From contig OMXV01000003.1 of assembly GCA_900315075.1 (NCBI GenBank), forward strand, positions 1-64,000: a stretch of 64,000 nt of DNA. Reading direction: 5' to 3'. This DNA comes from an uncultured Prevotellaceae bacterium. GTDB lineage: Bacteria > Bacteroidota > Bacteroidia > Bacteroidales > Bacteroidaceae. The number at the start of each line of letters is the position of its first letter. The stretch's first letter is position 1. Of the stretch, positions 44,931 to 53,642 are shown piece by piece. The notes below the pieces were generated by a model. It was not told the origin of the DNA, did no database searches, and worked only from the letters and a program-made list of their open reading frames with translations. A program made the position numbers and the translations under genes.

Positions 44931-45605
44931 ATGCAGGAGAAACAGTCCAACATGTATGATAAGTTGCTACAACTCCCTCTTTTCCAAGGGATGAGCGAAC
45001 ATGACTGGTCATACGTTGTAGGGCATACCCGTTTTGAATTTGAACGTACAAACACTGGTATCACTATCATTCATGAAGGGGATCGTTGTACAAATTTGCG
45101 CATCCTTATCAAAGGTAAATTACTTGGAGAAAGTATTGCTGACGACCATAGTTATAAAGTGATAGAAACATATCATGCTCCATTAATTCTTCAGCCAGAA
45201 AATTTGTTTGGATTAACACAACGATATAGCCAAAATTTCACTACTGCGACATCGTGCGAATTTCTCAAACTCAGCAAAGAAGAAACATTGAAAATATCAG
45301 ACAACTTCGAGGTTTTTCGTATCAATTTACTCAATATTATCACCACCTATGCTCAACGCCATGCCCGCCGTCCATGGCATGTACCTCCTGTCACACTCCG
45401 TGGCAAAATCATCCGTTTTGTCAGCGACAGATGTAGAATTCCTGCAGGGCATAAACTGGTGGTCATCAAAATGGCACAATTGGCCTCGATGATAGGTGTC
45501 AGCCGTCTGAATTTATCCCGCGAGTTGCATGCCATGGAAAACGAAGGTCTAATAATATTGCGACGTAGCGAGTTTGAGATTTTCGCTCTACAAAATATAC
45601 TATAA
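44931..45605 (+). CDS. Crp/Fnr-family transcription regulator
   Basis: A 224-residue regulator with an N-terminal cyclic-nucleotide-binding-like beta-roll (about 10-130, LFQGMSEHDW and GDRCTNLRILIKGKL) and a C-terminal winged helix (about 145-215, MAQLASMIGVSRLNLSRELH). No cysteine cluster for an iron-sulphur centre is present, and the residues that bind cAMP in Crp are not conserved by eye, so the effector is unknown. It follows apbE by 8 bases and is probably co-transcribed. Confidence 0.88.
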   Translation: MQEKQSNMYDKLLQLPLFQGMSEHDWSYVVGHTRFEFERTNTGITIIHEGDRCTNLRILIKGKLLGESIADDHSYKVIETYHAPLILQPENLFGLTQRYSQNFTTATSCEFLKLSKEETLKISDNFEVFRINLLNIITTYAQRHARRPWHVPPVTLRGKIIRFVSDRCRIPAGHKLVVIKMAQLASMIGVSRLNLSRELHAMENEGLIILRRSEFEIFALQNIL

Positions 45606-45693
45606 TTTTGCCATCGGCGGGCTACAAAGCGATTTCTCAACTTAACTCAAAAACTAAAAAACCAAAAATCTCACTATAAAAGTTAAAAACTAT

Positions 45694-45724
45694 TTTGTAA
45701 TTACTTTTGTTTTCATTAATTTTG
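45694..45724 (+). promoter_or_regulatory. Promoter upstream of the M3 oligopeptidase gene
   Basis: TTTG (45694-45697), 19 bases, then TAATTTTG (45717-45724): a full Bacteroidetes consensus. A second -7-like box, TACTTTTG, lies at 45702-45709. The upstream 45635-45685 is an AACTAAAA-type repeat tract. Confidence 0.8.
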
Positions 45725-45732
45725 CACAAAAT

Positions 45733-45855
45733 ATGCGGCATGATGTCGATATGATTGTAGCAGCCACTTTTCAATGGTGGAAACAGATAGTGAATTGTAT
45801 ATTAATTGATAGAGTAAACACATTAGATAGCAATGCGCAAGAATCCTTTTTTTGA
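45733..45855 (+). CDS. Possible upstream short reading frame overlapping the M3 gene start
   Basis: A 40-codon frame begins with ATG nine bases after the -7 box, almost at the predicted transcription start, and ends at TGA 45853-45855, overlapping the oligopeptidase start codon at 45833 in another frame. The product would include AATFQWWKQIVNCILI. No amino acid bias like that of the leu leader is seen. It may be a chance frame or a translated upstream frame that modulates the oligopeptidase. Confidence 0.2.
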   Translation: MRHDVDMIVAATFQWWKQIVNCILIDRVNTLDSNAQESFF

Positions 45856-47890
45856 GGAATTCAACACCCTCCACGATACGTTTCCTTTCGACCGTATCAA
45901 ACTTGAAGACTTCGAAGAGGCTTTCATTGAAGGTATTCGTCGAGACAATGAACAAATAGACAAATGCATCAATAATCCCGAAAAGCCTACTTTCGACAAC
46001 ACCATCATCAACAAAGAAGACAACGGCGACTATTATGACCTGCTTGACCGGGTATCCACCTGTTTCTTCAATCTTCTCAGTTGTGAGACCAACGACGAGA
46101 TGGATGCATTAGCTCAAAAGATAGAGCCTATGCTTACCCAACACGCCAACGATGTATCACTTAACAAACAACTTTTTGAGCGTATCAAGGCTGTCCACTT
46201 GCACCATCGTCGTCTGACGCCCGAAGAGAAAGTTCTTTTGGATGACACCTATCAGAGTTTTGTGCGTGGAGGAGCATTGTTAAATGAGGAGGGGAAGTCT
46301 CGTTTACGCAAATTGAGAGAAGAGGCTAGTATGCTCTCTCTTCAGTTTTCTCAGAATGTACTCAAAGAGCGCAAATCATACACGCTGAATATCACTGATG
46401 AGAATGATTTAGACGGATTACCAGAACGTGTACGTGAGACTGCACACCAGGAAGCCATAGAACGAGGGCTTGAGGGATGGGTAATTACCCTCGACTCCCC
46501 CAGTTATGGACCGTTTATGAAATACTCCACCCGCAGGGAATTGCGCCGCCAACTTTATATGGCGCACAACACTATCTGCACTCATGACAATGAGAACAAC
46601 AATCTTGCTATCTGCAAGCGCATTGTTAATCTGCGTCGAGAAATAGCCCAATTATTGGGTTATCCCACTTACGCCGATTATGTGCTCAAGCGCCGCATGG
46701 CCACCAACAAGCGTAATGTATATCGGTTGCTCGACCAACTTATAGAAGCTTATAAGCCAGCTGCCATAAGAGAAGTGGAAGAAATAGAAAAAACGGCACG
46801 AAAGATTGAAGGAAGACAATTTGTCATCGAGCCGTGGGATATGAACCATTACTCCTATCATCTTCAGATGCAGAAATACAATATCGACTCTGAGATGCTT
46901 CGTCCTTATTTCGAACTATCAAAGGTCATCAACGGTGTTTTTGGTCTGGCCAACCGTTTGTATGGCATTACCTTCCATGAATGCCCAGATATACCTGTGT
47001 ATCATCCCGACGTAAAAGCATACGAAGTGTTCGACCGCGACGGTTCATATCTTGCGGTGTTCTACGCCGACTTCCATCCCAGAAGGGGAAAGCAAGATGG
47101 AGCCTGGATGACAAGCTACCAAGGACAGTATATTTCCAAGAAAGGTGTGAATGTGCGTCCCCATGTCAGTGTGGTGATGAATTTCACTAAACCCACTAAT
47201 GACAAGCCCGCCCTACTGAGTCTATACGAAGTAACCACTTTCCTTCATGAATTCGGGCATTCACTACATGGTATGTTCGCAAACACACGCTTTGAGAGCC
47301 TTTCTGGTACTAATGTGTGGTGGGATTTTGTGGAACTTCCCTCACAATTTATGGAGAACTATGCAATAGAAAAAGAATTTCTTCGCACTTTTGCTTTCCA
47401 TTATCAGACAGGTGAGCCTCTGCCCGATGAATTGATCGACCGTATCATTAAAAGCCGGCATTTTATGGCTGCTTTCGGATGTATGAGACAAGTTAGCCTT
47501 GGATTGCTCGATATGGCTTATTATACCAAACGCGAAGAATTCACTGAGGATATTGTCGAATTTGAGCATCGTGCATGGGAAAAAGCACAGGTGTTCAAAC
47601 AAATCCCTGGTAATTGCATGACGGTTCAGTTCTCACATATCATGGCTGGTGGCTATGCTGCAGGATACTACAGCTACAAATGGGCGGAAGTATTGGATGC
47701 TGATGCGTTTAGCCTATTCAAGAAAAAAGGAATTTTCGACACTCATACCGCAGAGAGTTTCCGACAAAACATTCTCTCACGTGGAGGTACCGAACATCCC
47801 ATGGAACTCTACAAGCGTTTCCGAGGTAGCGAACCTACTATCGATGCTCTTCTGCGTCGCGATGGCATCCGTCGTCGTAAAACTAAATAA
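45833..47890 (+). CDS. dcp: M3-family metallo-oligopeptidase (peptidyl-dipeptidase Dcp type)
   Basis: A 685-residue zinc oligopeptidase, matching the Dcp/oligopeptidase A length. The zinc site is HEFGHSLHGMF (His472-His476), with the downstream Glu in FVELPSQFMENY. Other M3 features: QGQYISKKGVNVRPHVS, FKQIPGNCMTVQFSHIMAGG and GGYAAGYYSYKWAEVLDADA near the C-terminus. No signal peptide is visible, so it is probably cytoplasmic and recycles peptides. The gene has its own promoter and is followed after 11 bases by the dCMP deaminase gene. Confidence 0.95.
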   Translation: MRKNPFFEEFNTLHDTFPFDRIKLEDFEEAFIEGIRRDNEQIDKCINNPEKPTFDNTIINKEDNGDYYDLLDRVSTCFFNLLSCETNDEMDALAQKIEPMLTQHANDVSLNKQLFERIKAVHLHHRRLTPEEKVLLDDTYQSFVRGGALLNEEGKSRLRKLREEASMLSLQFSQNVLKERKSYTLNITDENDLDGLPERVRETAHQEAIERGLEGWVITLDSPSYGPFMKYSTRRELRRQLYMAHNTICTHDNENNNLAICKRIVNLRREIAQLLGYPTYADYVLKRRMATNKRNVYRLLDQLIEAYKPAAIREVEEIEKTARKIEGRQFVIEPWDMNHYSYHLQMQKYNIDSEMLRPYFELSKVINGVFGLANRLYGITFHECPDIPVYHPDVKAYEVFDRDGSYLAVFYADFHPRRGKQDGAWMTSYQGQYISKKGVNVRPHVSVVMNFTKPTNDKPALLSLYEVTTFLHEFGHSLHGMFANTRFESLSGTNVWWDFVELPSQFMENYAIEKEFLRTFAFHYQTGEPLPDELIDRIIKSRHFMAAFGCMRQVSLGLLDMAYYTKREEFTEDIVEFEHRAWEKAQVFKQIPGNCMTVQFSHIMAGGYAAGYYSYKWAEVLDADAFSLFKKKGIFDTHTAESFRQNILSRGGTEHPMELYKRFRGSEPTIDALLRRDGIRRRKTK

Positions 47891-47901
47891 TCATAAAAGC
47901 T

Positions 47902-48342
47902 ATGGATGCTGATAAAAAACAGACACTTTTAGACCGTCGTTATCTGCGTATGGCCCGTATATGGGCAGAAAACAGCTACTGCGAGCGCCGCAAAGTAGGT
48001 GCATTGGTGGTGAAGGACAAGATGATTATCAGTGATGGTTACAATGGCACCCCCAGCGGTTTTGAGAATATTTGTGAAGACGACAATAATACAACAAAAC
48101 CATACGTACTCCACGCCGAGGCAAACGCCATTACCAAACTGGCACGCAGCAGCAACAACAGTGATGGCGCTACACTTTACGTGACAGCCTCGCCATGCTT
48201 AGAATGTGCAAAACTAATCATTCAGTCGGGTATCAGACGCGTGGTTTATGGTGAGGACTACCGTCTGAACGATGGCATAGAATTATTGCGTCGAGCAAAT
48301 ATAGAAGTGTTATTAATAGACATTGACAACTATAAGGAATGA
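47902..48342 (+). CDS. dCMP deaminase-like zinc deaminase
   Basis: A 146-residue member of the cytidine/deoxycytidylate deaminase family, of the ComEB/dCMP deaminase type that makes dUMP for thymidylate. Zinc and catalytic residues are in HAEANAI (His and Glu) and PCLECAKLII (two Cys). The N-terminal NSYCERRKVGALVV and NGTPSGFENI also match. It overlaps the S41 protease gene by ATGA and is probably translated together with it. Confidence 0.93.
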   Translation: MDADKKQTLLDRRYLRMARIWAENSYCERRKVGALVVKDKMIISDGYNGTPSGFENICEDDNNTTKPYVLHAEANAITKLARSSNNSDGATLYVTASPCLECAKLIIQSGIRRVVYGEDYRLNDGIELLRRANIEVLLIDIDNYKE

Positions 48343-50054
48343 AAGAGAACAGTTCGAATAAAGAAATGCCCCTTTTCCTGGCACTCAGTGTAGTGTTTGG
48401 AATATTCTTAGGTGTCTTCCTGACCAATCATTTTACTGGGAATCGGTTAAATGTAATCAACACTGGAGGTCCAAGCAAACTCAATGACATATTACATTTT
48501 GTAGAAGACCAATATGTCGATACCGTGGATTTGAACGACCTAATAGAGAAATCCTTACCTGAGATTTTGGCTGAATTAGACCCACATTCTGTGTATATCA
48601 GCGCTAAGGATGTGAACACAGCAAACGACGACCTTAAGGGGTCATTCTCAGGTGTAGGCATAGAGTTTGTTATTCGCGACGATACCATTCGCATCCAGAA
48701 CGTTATCTCAGGTGGACCTTCTGAGCAAGCAGGACTTCAGGCTGGCGACAAGATTGTCAGTGTAGATGATGAAACTTTCGTAGGAAAAGAGGTTACCAAT
48801 GAAGAGGCCATGAGGAGACTCAAAGGTCCGAAAGGCTCAAAAGTGAAAATTGGTGTATTACGATATAAACAGACAAAGCCAAAGTTTTTCACCGTCACCC
48901 GCGATGATATTACTATGAAAAGTGTCAGTGTGACATATATGCTTGACAACAAAACCGGCTATATCAAAGTAAAGAATTTCGGTGAGAGAACGTATTTTGA
49001 GTTTTTGGCTTCCCTTGCCTATCTTTCTGACCAGGGATTTGAAAATCTGATTGTTGATCTATGCGACAATACAGGTGGCTATATGGCTTCTGCCATTCAG
49101 ATGGCCAATGAATTCTTACCCAACAATCAACGAATCGTATATACAGAGGGTCGTAAACAACCACGCGAAGACTACATGAGCGATGGTCATGGCTCCTATC
49201 AGGATATACCATTGGTGGTGCTAATTAACGAAGCATCGGCATCGGCTTCCGAAATTTTCGCTGGCGCTATACAAGACAATGACCGTGGTACCATCATTGG
49301 ACGGCGTTCATTTGGCAAAGGACTTGTCCAACAACAGATTCCTTTGAGTGACGGCAGCATGATTCGCCTGACTATTGCCCGTTACTATACACCATCAGGG
49401 CGTTGTATTCAGAAGCCCTACACTGCTGGAAGCAAGGACTACGAAGAGGATTTAATGGCACGTTATCTCAACGGCGAATTCTTCTCCCAGGATAGTATCA
49501 AACATACAGGACCGGCATACCACACCAGAATTGGCCGCGAAGTATTTGGTGGTGGTGGCATCACACCCGACATCTTTGTTCCAGAGGACACTACAAATAT
49601 CACATCATATTACAAGGAGGCAGCCATGAGTGGTTTAATCTTGCAATATGCCTTTGATTACACCGACGACCATCGGAGTGAGATGAAGCCTTACCACGAC
49701 ATGAAAGCTCTCTTGTCGTATCTCAAGGGAAAGAACTTGGTGGAAGATTTTGCGACGTATGCAGATAAGAATGGCCTGCAACGGAGAAATCTTCTCATCC
49801 AAAAATCTCATAAACTTCTTGAAACCTATATTCATAGTCGCATCATTTACAATATGCTTGACGAAGAGGCATGGGTAGAATATCTAAACATGGACAGTCC
49901 TTTCATCATGAAGGCAAAAGAAGTATTCAAGAAAAATGCAGCTTTCCCAAAGTTGGAAGACGACAGCACAAAGTCAAAAAAGAAGGTTGCTAAAGTATCT
50001 CAACCTGCTCCAAGATACGATAGCCATTTCAAATCGGCGCCGATGATTGTATAA
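48339..50054 (+). CDS. Exported C-terminal-processing-type serine protease (S41) with PDZ domain
   Basis: A 571-residue periplasmic protease of the CtpA/Prc type. An N-terminal membrane segment (about 11-33, FLALSVVFGIFLGVFLT) is followed by a PDZ domain (about 100-190, GVGIEFVIRDDTIRIQNVIS, PSEQAGLQAGDKIVSVDDET). The catalytic domain has SASASEIFAGAIQD (catalytic Ser) and SFGKGLVQ (Lys). The last 30 residues are Lys/Ser-rich and probably disordered. Such proteases trim or remove envelope proteins and may act with lipoprotein adaptors. A strong terminator follows. Confidence 0.94.
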   Translation: MKENSSNKEMPLFLALSVVFGIFLGVFLTNHFTGNRLNVINTGGPSKLNDILHFVEDQYVDTVDLNDLIEKSLPEILAELDPHSVYISAKDVNTANDDLKGSFSGVGIEFVIRDDTIRIQNVISGGPSEQAGLQAGDKIVSVDDETFVGKEVTNEEAMRRLKGPKGSKVKIGVLRYKQTKPKFFTVTRDDITMKSVSVTYMLDNKTGYIKVKNFGERTYFEFLASLAYLSDQGFENLIVDLCDNTGGYMASAIQMANEFLPNNQRIVYTEGRKQPREDYMSDGHGSYQDIPLVVLINEASASASEIFAGAIQDNDRGTIIGRRSFGKGLVQQQIPLSDGSMIRLTIARYYTPSGRCIQKPYTAGSKDYEEDLMARYLNGEFFSQDSIKHTGPAYHTRIGREVFGGGGITPDIFVPEDTTNITSYYKEAAMSGLILQYAFDYTDDHRSEMKPYHDMKALLSYLKGKNLVEDFATYADKNGLQRRNLLIQKSHKLLETYIHSRIIYNMLDEEAWVEYLNMDSPFIMKAKEVFKKNAAFPKLEDDSTKSKKKVAKVSQPAPRYDSHFKSAPMIV

Positions 50055-50101
50055 AAGACATTCTATTTGAATCCTTAAAAGGGTCTTACTATAGATTTAT
50101 C

Positions 50102-50133
50102 AAGTGGTTTGGGCTTATCCCAAACCACTTTTT
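50102..50133 (+). terminator. Rho-independent terminator after the S41 protease gene
   Basis: A perfect 12-bp stem, AAGTGGTTTGGG (50102-50113) with CCCAAACCACTT (50119-50130), encloses a 5-base loop and is followed by T residues. It isolates the downstream glycan locus. Confidence 0.92.
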
Positions 50134-50167
50134 GTACGTATTATTTTCATGGTTCATTATTATTTAG

Positions 50168-50355
50168 TAATTTTGCAGTCGCATTATATTGCACCCAGTT
50201 TCTGCGGAATTGCGCACCAATTCCTGATGCGGCCAACATGTAGCATGCGATGCATTTTCCCTATTCTTTTTTGCCTATTAATGTAAATTAATGGGTGGGG
50301 ATTGTATTGTATCAAAGTGAAGGTCAGGAAGATATAGCTTTTATAGTTTAGAAAA
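50168..50355 (+). promoter_or_regulatory. -7 box and 180-base leader of the glycan locus
   Basis: TAATTTTG at 50168-50175 fits the -7 consensus and no -33 TTTG is seen. The transcript would have about 170 bases of leader before the first gene. A 19-codon frame (50227-50286, MRPTCSMRCIFPILFCLLM) is present in it without amino acid bias, and no stable hairpin or known riboswitch was recognised. Long leaders are common before Bacteroidetes capsule and glycan operons, where antitermination factors act, but no such factor gene is in the window. Confidence 0.4.
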
Positions 50356-51198
50356 ATGAGCACATACAGGGTATTTTTTGTTTTTATTTCACTTATCATA
50401 TCTCTTCTTTCATGTAGCACCACTGATGACGCTACCATCAAAATAAGGGATTTGAGAGAGAACAGTGATTTCAAGCCAACTATTCTAAGTGTGGCTCATC
50501 GTGGCTATTGTCAGAGTGGTGTTCCCGAAAACGGTGCGATGGCCTATCATTACGCAGCCCGAAACGGGTTCCAATATGGTGAAACCGACATTCAATGGAC
50601 AAAAGACGACATTCCCGTTTGTTGTCATTTGCAGTATTTTTTTGACTTTCGAACAGGCGATAGTATCTTCACAGAGCGTTATACTCTGGCCAGACTCAAA
50701 CAATTCAATTATTTTGGAAGATCTATCTCCACGTTAGAGGAAGTAATGGACACCTGCAAGGCCAATGGATTGGGGTTGTACCTCGATCGTTTCGACTATT
50801 TCGAAGGTGTTCGTAAAGAGCGAATCTATAATTTAATCGATCGTTTCGGCAAAGAAAATGTTGCCTATTTGTTTGACACGTTTAACGAGAAAGGAATTCG
50901 GCAGGTTTTAGAATATGACCCAAATGCAACTATTGCCTTGGTATATTTTTCAAAACTTCATCCAAAATTATTCAATTTTGCACATTCTGTCTCTACTAAC
51001 AACAACAAAATCATCCTCGATATAGACATAACACAGAATCCATTAGACTCTGTCATCCACTATATGCCACAATTGAAGGATAATGAGAAATTTGGCATTT
51101 TTACCGTGAATAGCAAAAACGATTTCAGAAACTATATGCCATACGTTGAGTCAATCACCTCCGACAAAGTTAGTGAAATCATGTTGTTGACAAAATAA
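50356..51198 (+). CDS. Lipoprotein of the glycerophosphodiester phosphodiesterase family
   Basis: A 280-residue lipoprotein (lipobox SLLSC, Cys21) of the GDPD TIM-barrel family. Family features: VAHRGYCQSGVPENGAMAYH (catalytic His and Glu), GETDIQWTKDDIPVCCHLQ (metal-binding Glu/Asp and second His) and a C-terminal IDITQNPLDSVI. It would hydrolyse glycerophosphodiesters or related phosphodiesters in the periplasm or at the surface. It is first in the glycan locus, directly ahead of a LicD-type phosphotransferase, so a link to phospho-substituted glycans is possible but not shown. Confidence 0.8.
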   Translation: MSTYRVFFVFISLIISLLSCSTTDDATIKIRDLRENSDFKPTILSVAHRGYCQSGVPENGAMAYHYAARNGFQYGETDIQWTKDDIPVCCHLQYFFDFRTGDSIFTERYTLARLKQFNYFGRSISTLEEVMDTCKANGLGLYLDRFDYFEGVRKERIYNLIDRFGKENVAYLFDTFNEKGIRQVLEYDPNATIALVYFSKLHPKLFNFAHSVSTNNNKIILDIDITQNPLDSVIHYMPQLKDNEKFGIFTVNSKNDFRNYMPYVESITSDKVSEIMLLTK

Positions 51199-51234
51199 TT
51201 AGGCGCACAAAATCAGGCAATGACTTAGAAGGAC

Positions 51235-52116
51235 ATGGTAGAAATTGAAGGATATTTAAAGGAACGTTGGAACGAAGTCATCGTTAATATTTTCACAAAA
51301 CTAATAGACATATGTAAGACCAATCATCTGAAGTATTACTGTGCTGCTGGCACTGCCCTTGGGGCTGTCCGGCATCATGGTATCATTCCTTGGGACGACG
51401 ACATTGATATAGTTATGCCCCGTCCCGACTATGATCGTCTTAAGAAGATTTTCCATGAACAAGACTTCGACCCCTATACACTCATCGATGCAGATATTTC
51501 CGATAATTACTATCTACCTTTTGCTAAGATTTACGACACAAGAACAACACTGCTTGAATTGAAACGCTATCCTTGTGTAATTGGTCCATTCGTCGATATT
51601 TTCCCCCTTGATGGCACTTCTTCGGATGTTGCTGAGGCCGAAAGGCTCTACAATAACTACAACAAACAATTCGGACGGTTGCGCAACGTGTCATCATATT
51701 ATTCTTTTAGCGAGAAAATCAATCTATTGAAACAAAAGAAATTACGTACTTTGTATCAAGTATTACTTTATTCACTGAATAGACGATATTTTCGTAAGAA
51801 TATTGTTAAGAGACTTTTTGACATTGCCTATAAGCACCCATTTGAAAAAGCTGAGTGGGTAGTCAATTATGTTGAATTCTATGGGTTTCAAAAAGGTTTT
51901 TTTCCCAAGGCATGGTTCGCAGAGGGGGCCAAAACTCAATTTGAAAACGAAGAGGTGGTTATTCCCAAGCACTTTGACAAATATCTCCAGAAGATGTACG
52001 GAGACTACATGCAACTTCCTCCAGAGGAGAAACGTCGCACGAATCATAAGGTGACATACGTGAATTTGGAAGGTCGTAAAACGTTGAGGGATATATTCGC
52101 AGAAATTAAAGATTGA
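51235..52116 (+). CDS. LicD-family phosphotransferase
   Basis: A 293-residue cytoplasmic enzyme of the LicD family (nucleotidyltransferase fold), known members of which transfer phosphocholine or another phospho-alcohol from a CDP donor to sugars of surface glycans. The signature is AAGTALGAVRHHGIIPWDDD, with further Asp in IDIVMPRPDYDRL (about 37-68), then KIYDTRTTLLE and GPFVDIFPLDGT. The stop codon overlaps the flippase start (TGATG), so translation is coupled. The CDP donor could come from the cytidylyltransferase fusion two genes downstream. Confidence 0.88.
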   Translation: MVEIEGYLKERWNEVIVNIFTKLIDICKTNHLKYYCAAGTALGAVRHHGIIPWDDDIDIVMPRPDYDRLKKIFHEQDFDPYTLIDADISDNYYLPFAKIYDTRTTLLELKRYPCVIGPFVDIFPLDGTSSDVAEAERLYNNYNKQFGRLRNVSSYYSFSEKINLLKQKKLRTLYQVLLYSLNRRYFRKNIVKRLFDIAYKHPFEKAEWVVNYVEFYGFQKGFFPKAWFAEGAKTQFENEEVVIPKHFDKYLQKMYGDYMQLPPEEKRRTNHKVTYVNLEGRKTLRDIFAEIKD

Positions 52117-53642
52117 TGGAGACCACTGCCAACAGAGTGATGAAGAACACTGGATTTCTTTATTTGAAGATGTCCATTACCATGTTCATATCTTTGTGGA
52201 CGACCCGTGTGATTCTGAACTCCCTCGGTGCAGATGACTTTGGTATATTTTCCACAGTAGGAGGAGCCATTGCCTTCTTAGGGTTTCTCAACTCCACCAT
52301 GGTCAACACCACACAACGTTTTATGAACTACGCAGAGGGTGAAGGAAAGATGGAGAAAAAGAAGGTTATCTTCAATGTCAGTATAGTTCTCCATTTGATT
52401 ACAGCCTTCATTTTCTGTATTCTCCTTCTGATAGGTGGTATTTTCTATTTCAATGGTGTATTAGACATACCATCCGACAGAATATTTGCTGCCAAAGTGG
52501 TCTATGCCTGCCTAATGGTAAGCACGATGTTTACGGTCATGACCGTACCATACGATGCAACCATCAATGCGCATGAAAACATGAAATATTATGCCATTAT
52601 AGGCGTAGTGGAGTCGTTGCTGAAATTGGGTGTCGCTTACGCCACTGTTTTCGCAAGTTCCGACAAATTGGTGCTCTATGGCATATTGATGGCTTGCATT
52701 CCTTTGATTACGCTTACTGTGATGCGAATATATTGTCACCGCCACTACGAAGAGTGCCATGTTTCGCTTAAGCGTTACTGGGATAAAAACATGGCAAAGG
52801 AAATCACGTCATTTGTAGGTTGGAATTTTATGGGTAGTACATCTTCCTTATTGGGTAATTATGGTTTAGGGATAGTATTGAATCATTTTCATGGTGTCAT
52901 TGCCAATGCAGCCCATGGTATCGCTACTCAAGTCAACGGAATGTTGATGGTGTTTTCCCTCAACATGCAGAAATCACTCAATCCCGTCATTGCAAAAAGC
53001 GAAGGTGCAGGCCAACGAGAACGAATGATCAGGCTTACACTTACTGGTAATAAAATCACATTCTGCCTATTTGCCTTTTTTTCTATTCCTGCTATCATAG
53101 AAATGCCATATCTTCTGAGAATCTGGCTCAAGAACGTACCACAATATGCGATTATCTTTACCCAATTAGTGCTTGTCAGGACCTTGATTGAACAGACCAT
53201 TGCTTTTTTCAATACTGCCATTGGCGCCGAAGGGCACATCTCAGGGATCAATAAAGTCACCATCTTTACCAATTTCATACCTGTAGTTGTATCAATCATC
53301 CTATTCTCATATGGGTATCCGGCAGTGTGGCTATACATAGTGAGTATCATGGTTTTCGGTATTTTGAATATATTCATTAAAACATTCTTCATGGTGAAGA
53401 ACTGCAAGATGGAACTACATGTCTTTTTGAGGCAAATGTTTCTGCCTCTTCTTGCCGCTATCGCCATTCAGGTTCCCATATCGCTACTTCCATCATTGCT
53501 GATGAACGAAAGCTTTATCCGCCTGCTGCTCACCATCATTATTAGCTCCATCACTTTCATTATAGCATTTGGTAAGATTAGTTTGAATCACCGGGAATAC
53601 GCCATGATAACCTCAACAATCAAAGCCAAGTTAAGATTATGA
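52116..53642 (+). CDS. Polysaccharide flippase (MATE/MOP superfamily, Wzx type)
   Basis: A 508-residue membrane protein with about 12-14 hydrophobic helices that moves lipid-linked glycan repeats across the inner membrane. The N-terminus (MKNTGFLYLKMSITMFISLW, TTRVILNSLGADDFGIFSTV) is typical, and amphipathic loops separate helices throughout. The ATG at 52116 is chosen over a TTG three bases upstream. It lies between LicD and the cytidylyltransferase fusion, whose ATG overlaps its stop codon. Confidence 0.88.
   Translation: METTANRVMKNTGFLYLKMSITMFISLWTTRVILNSLGADDFGIFSTVGGAIAFLGFLNSTMVNTTQRFMNYAEGEGKMEKKKVIFNVSIVLHLITAFIFCILLLIGGIFYFNGVLDIPSDRIFAAKVVYACLMVSTMFTVMTVPYDATINAHENMKYYAIIGVVESLLKLGVAYATVFASSDKLVLYGILMACIPLITLTVMRIYCHRHYEECHVSLKRYWDKNMAKEITSFVGWNFMGSTSSLLGNYGLGIVLNHFHGVIANAAHGIATQVNGMLMVFSLNMQKSLNPVIAKSEGAGQRERMIRLTLTGNKITFCLFAFFSIPAIIEMPYLLRIWLKNVPQYAIIFTQLVLVRTLIEQTIAFFNTAIGAEGHISGINKVTIFTNFIPVVVSIILFSYGYPAVWLYIVSIMVFGILNIFIKTFFMVKNCKMELHVFLRQMFLPLLAAIAIQVPISLLPSLLMNESFIRLLLTIIISSITFIIAFGKISLNHREYAMITSTIKAKLRL

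Noticed and set aside
50227-50286. 19-codon frame in the leader of the glycan locus as a regulatory leader peptide
   Set aside because: No amino acid bias, no associated terminator hairpin; probably chance.
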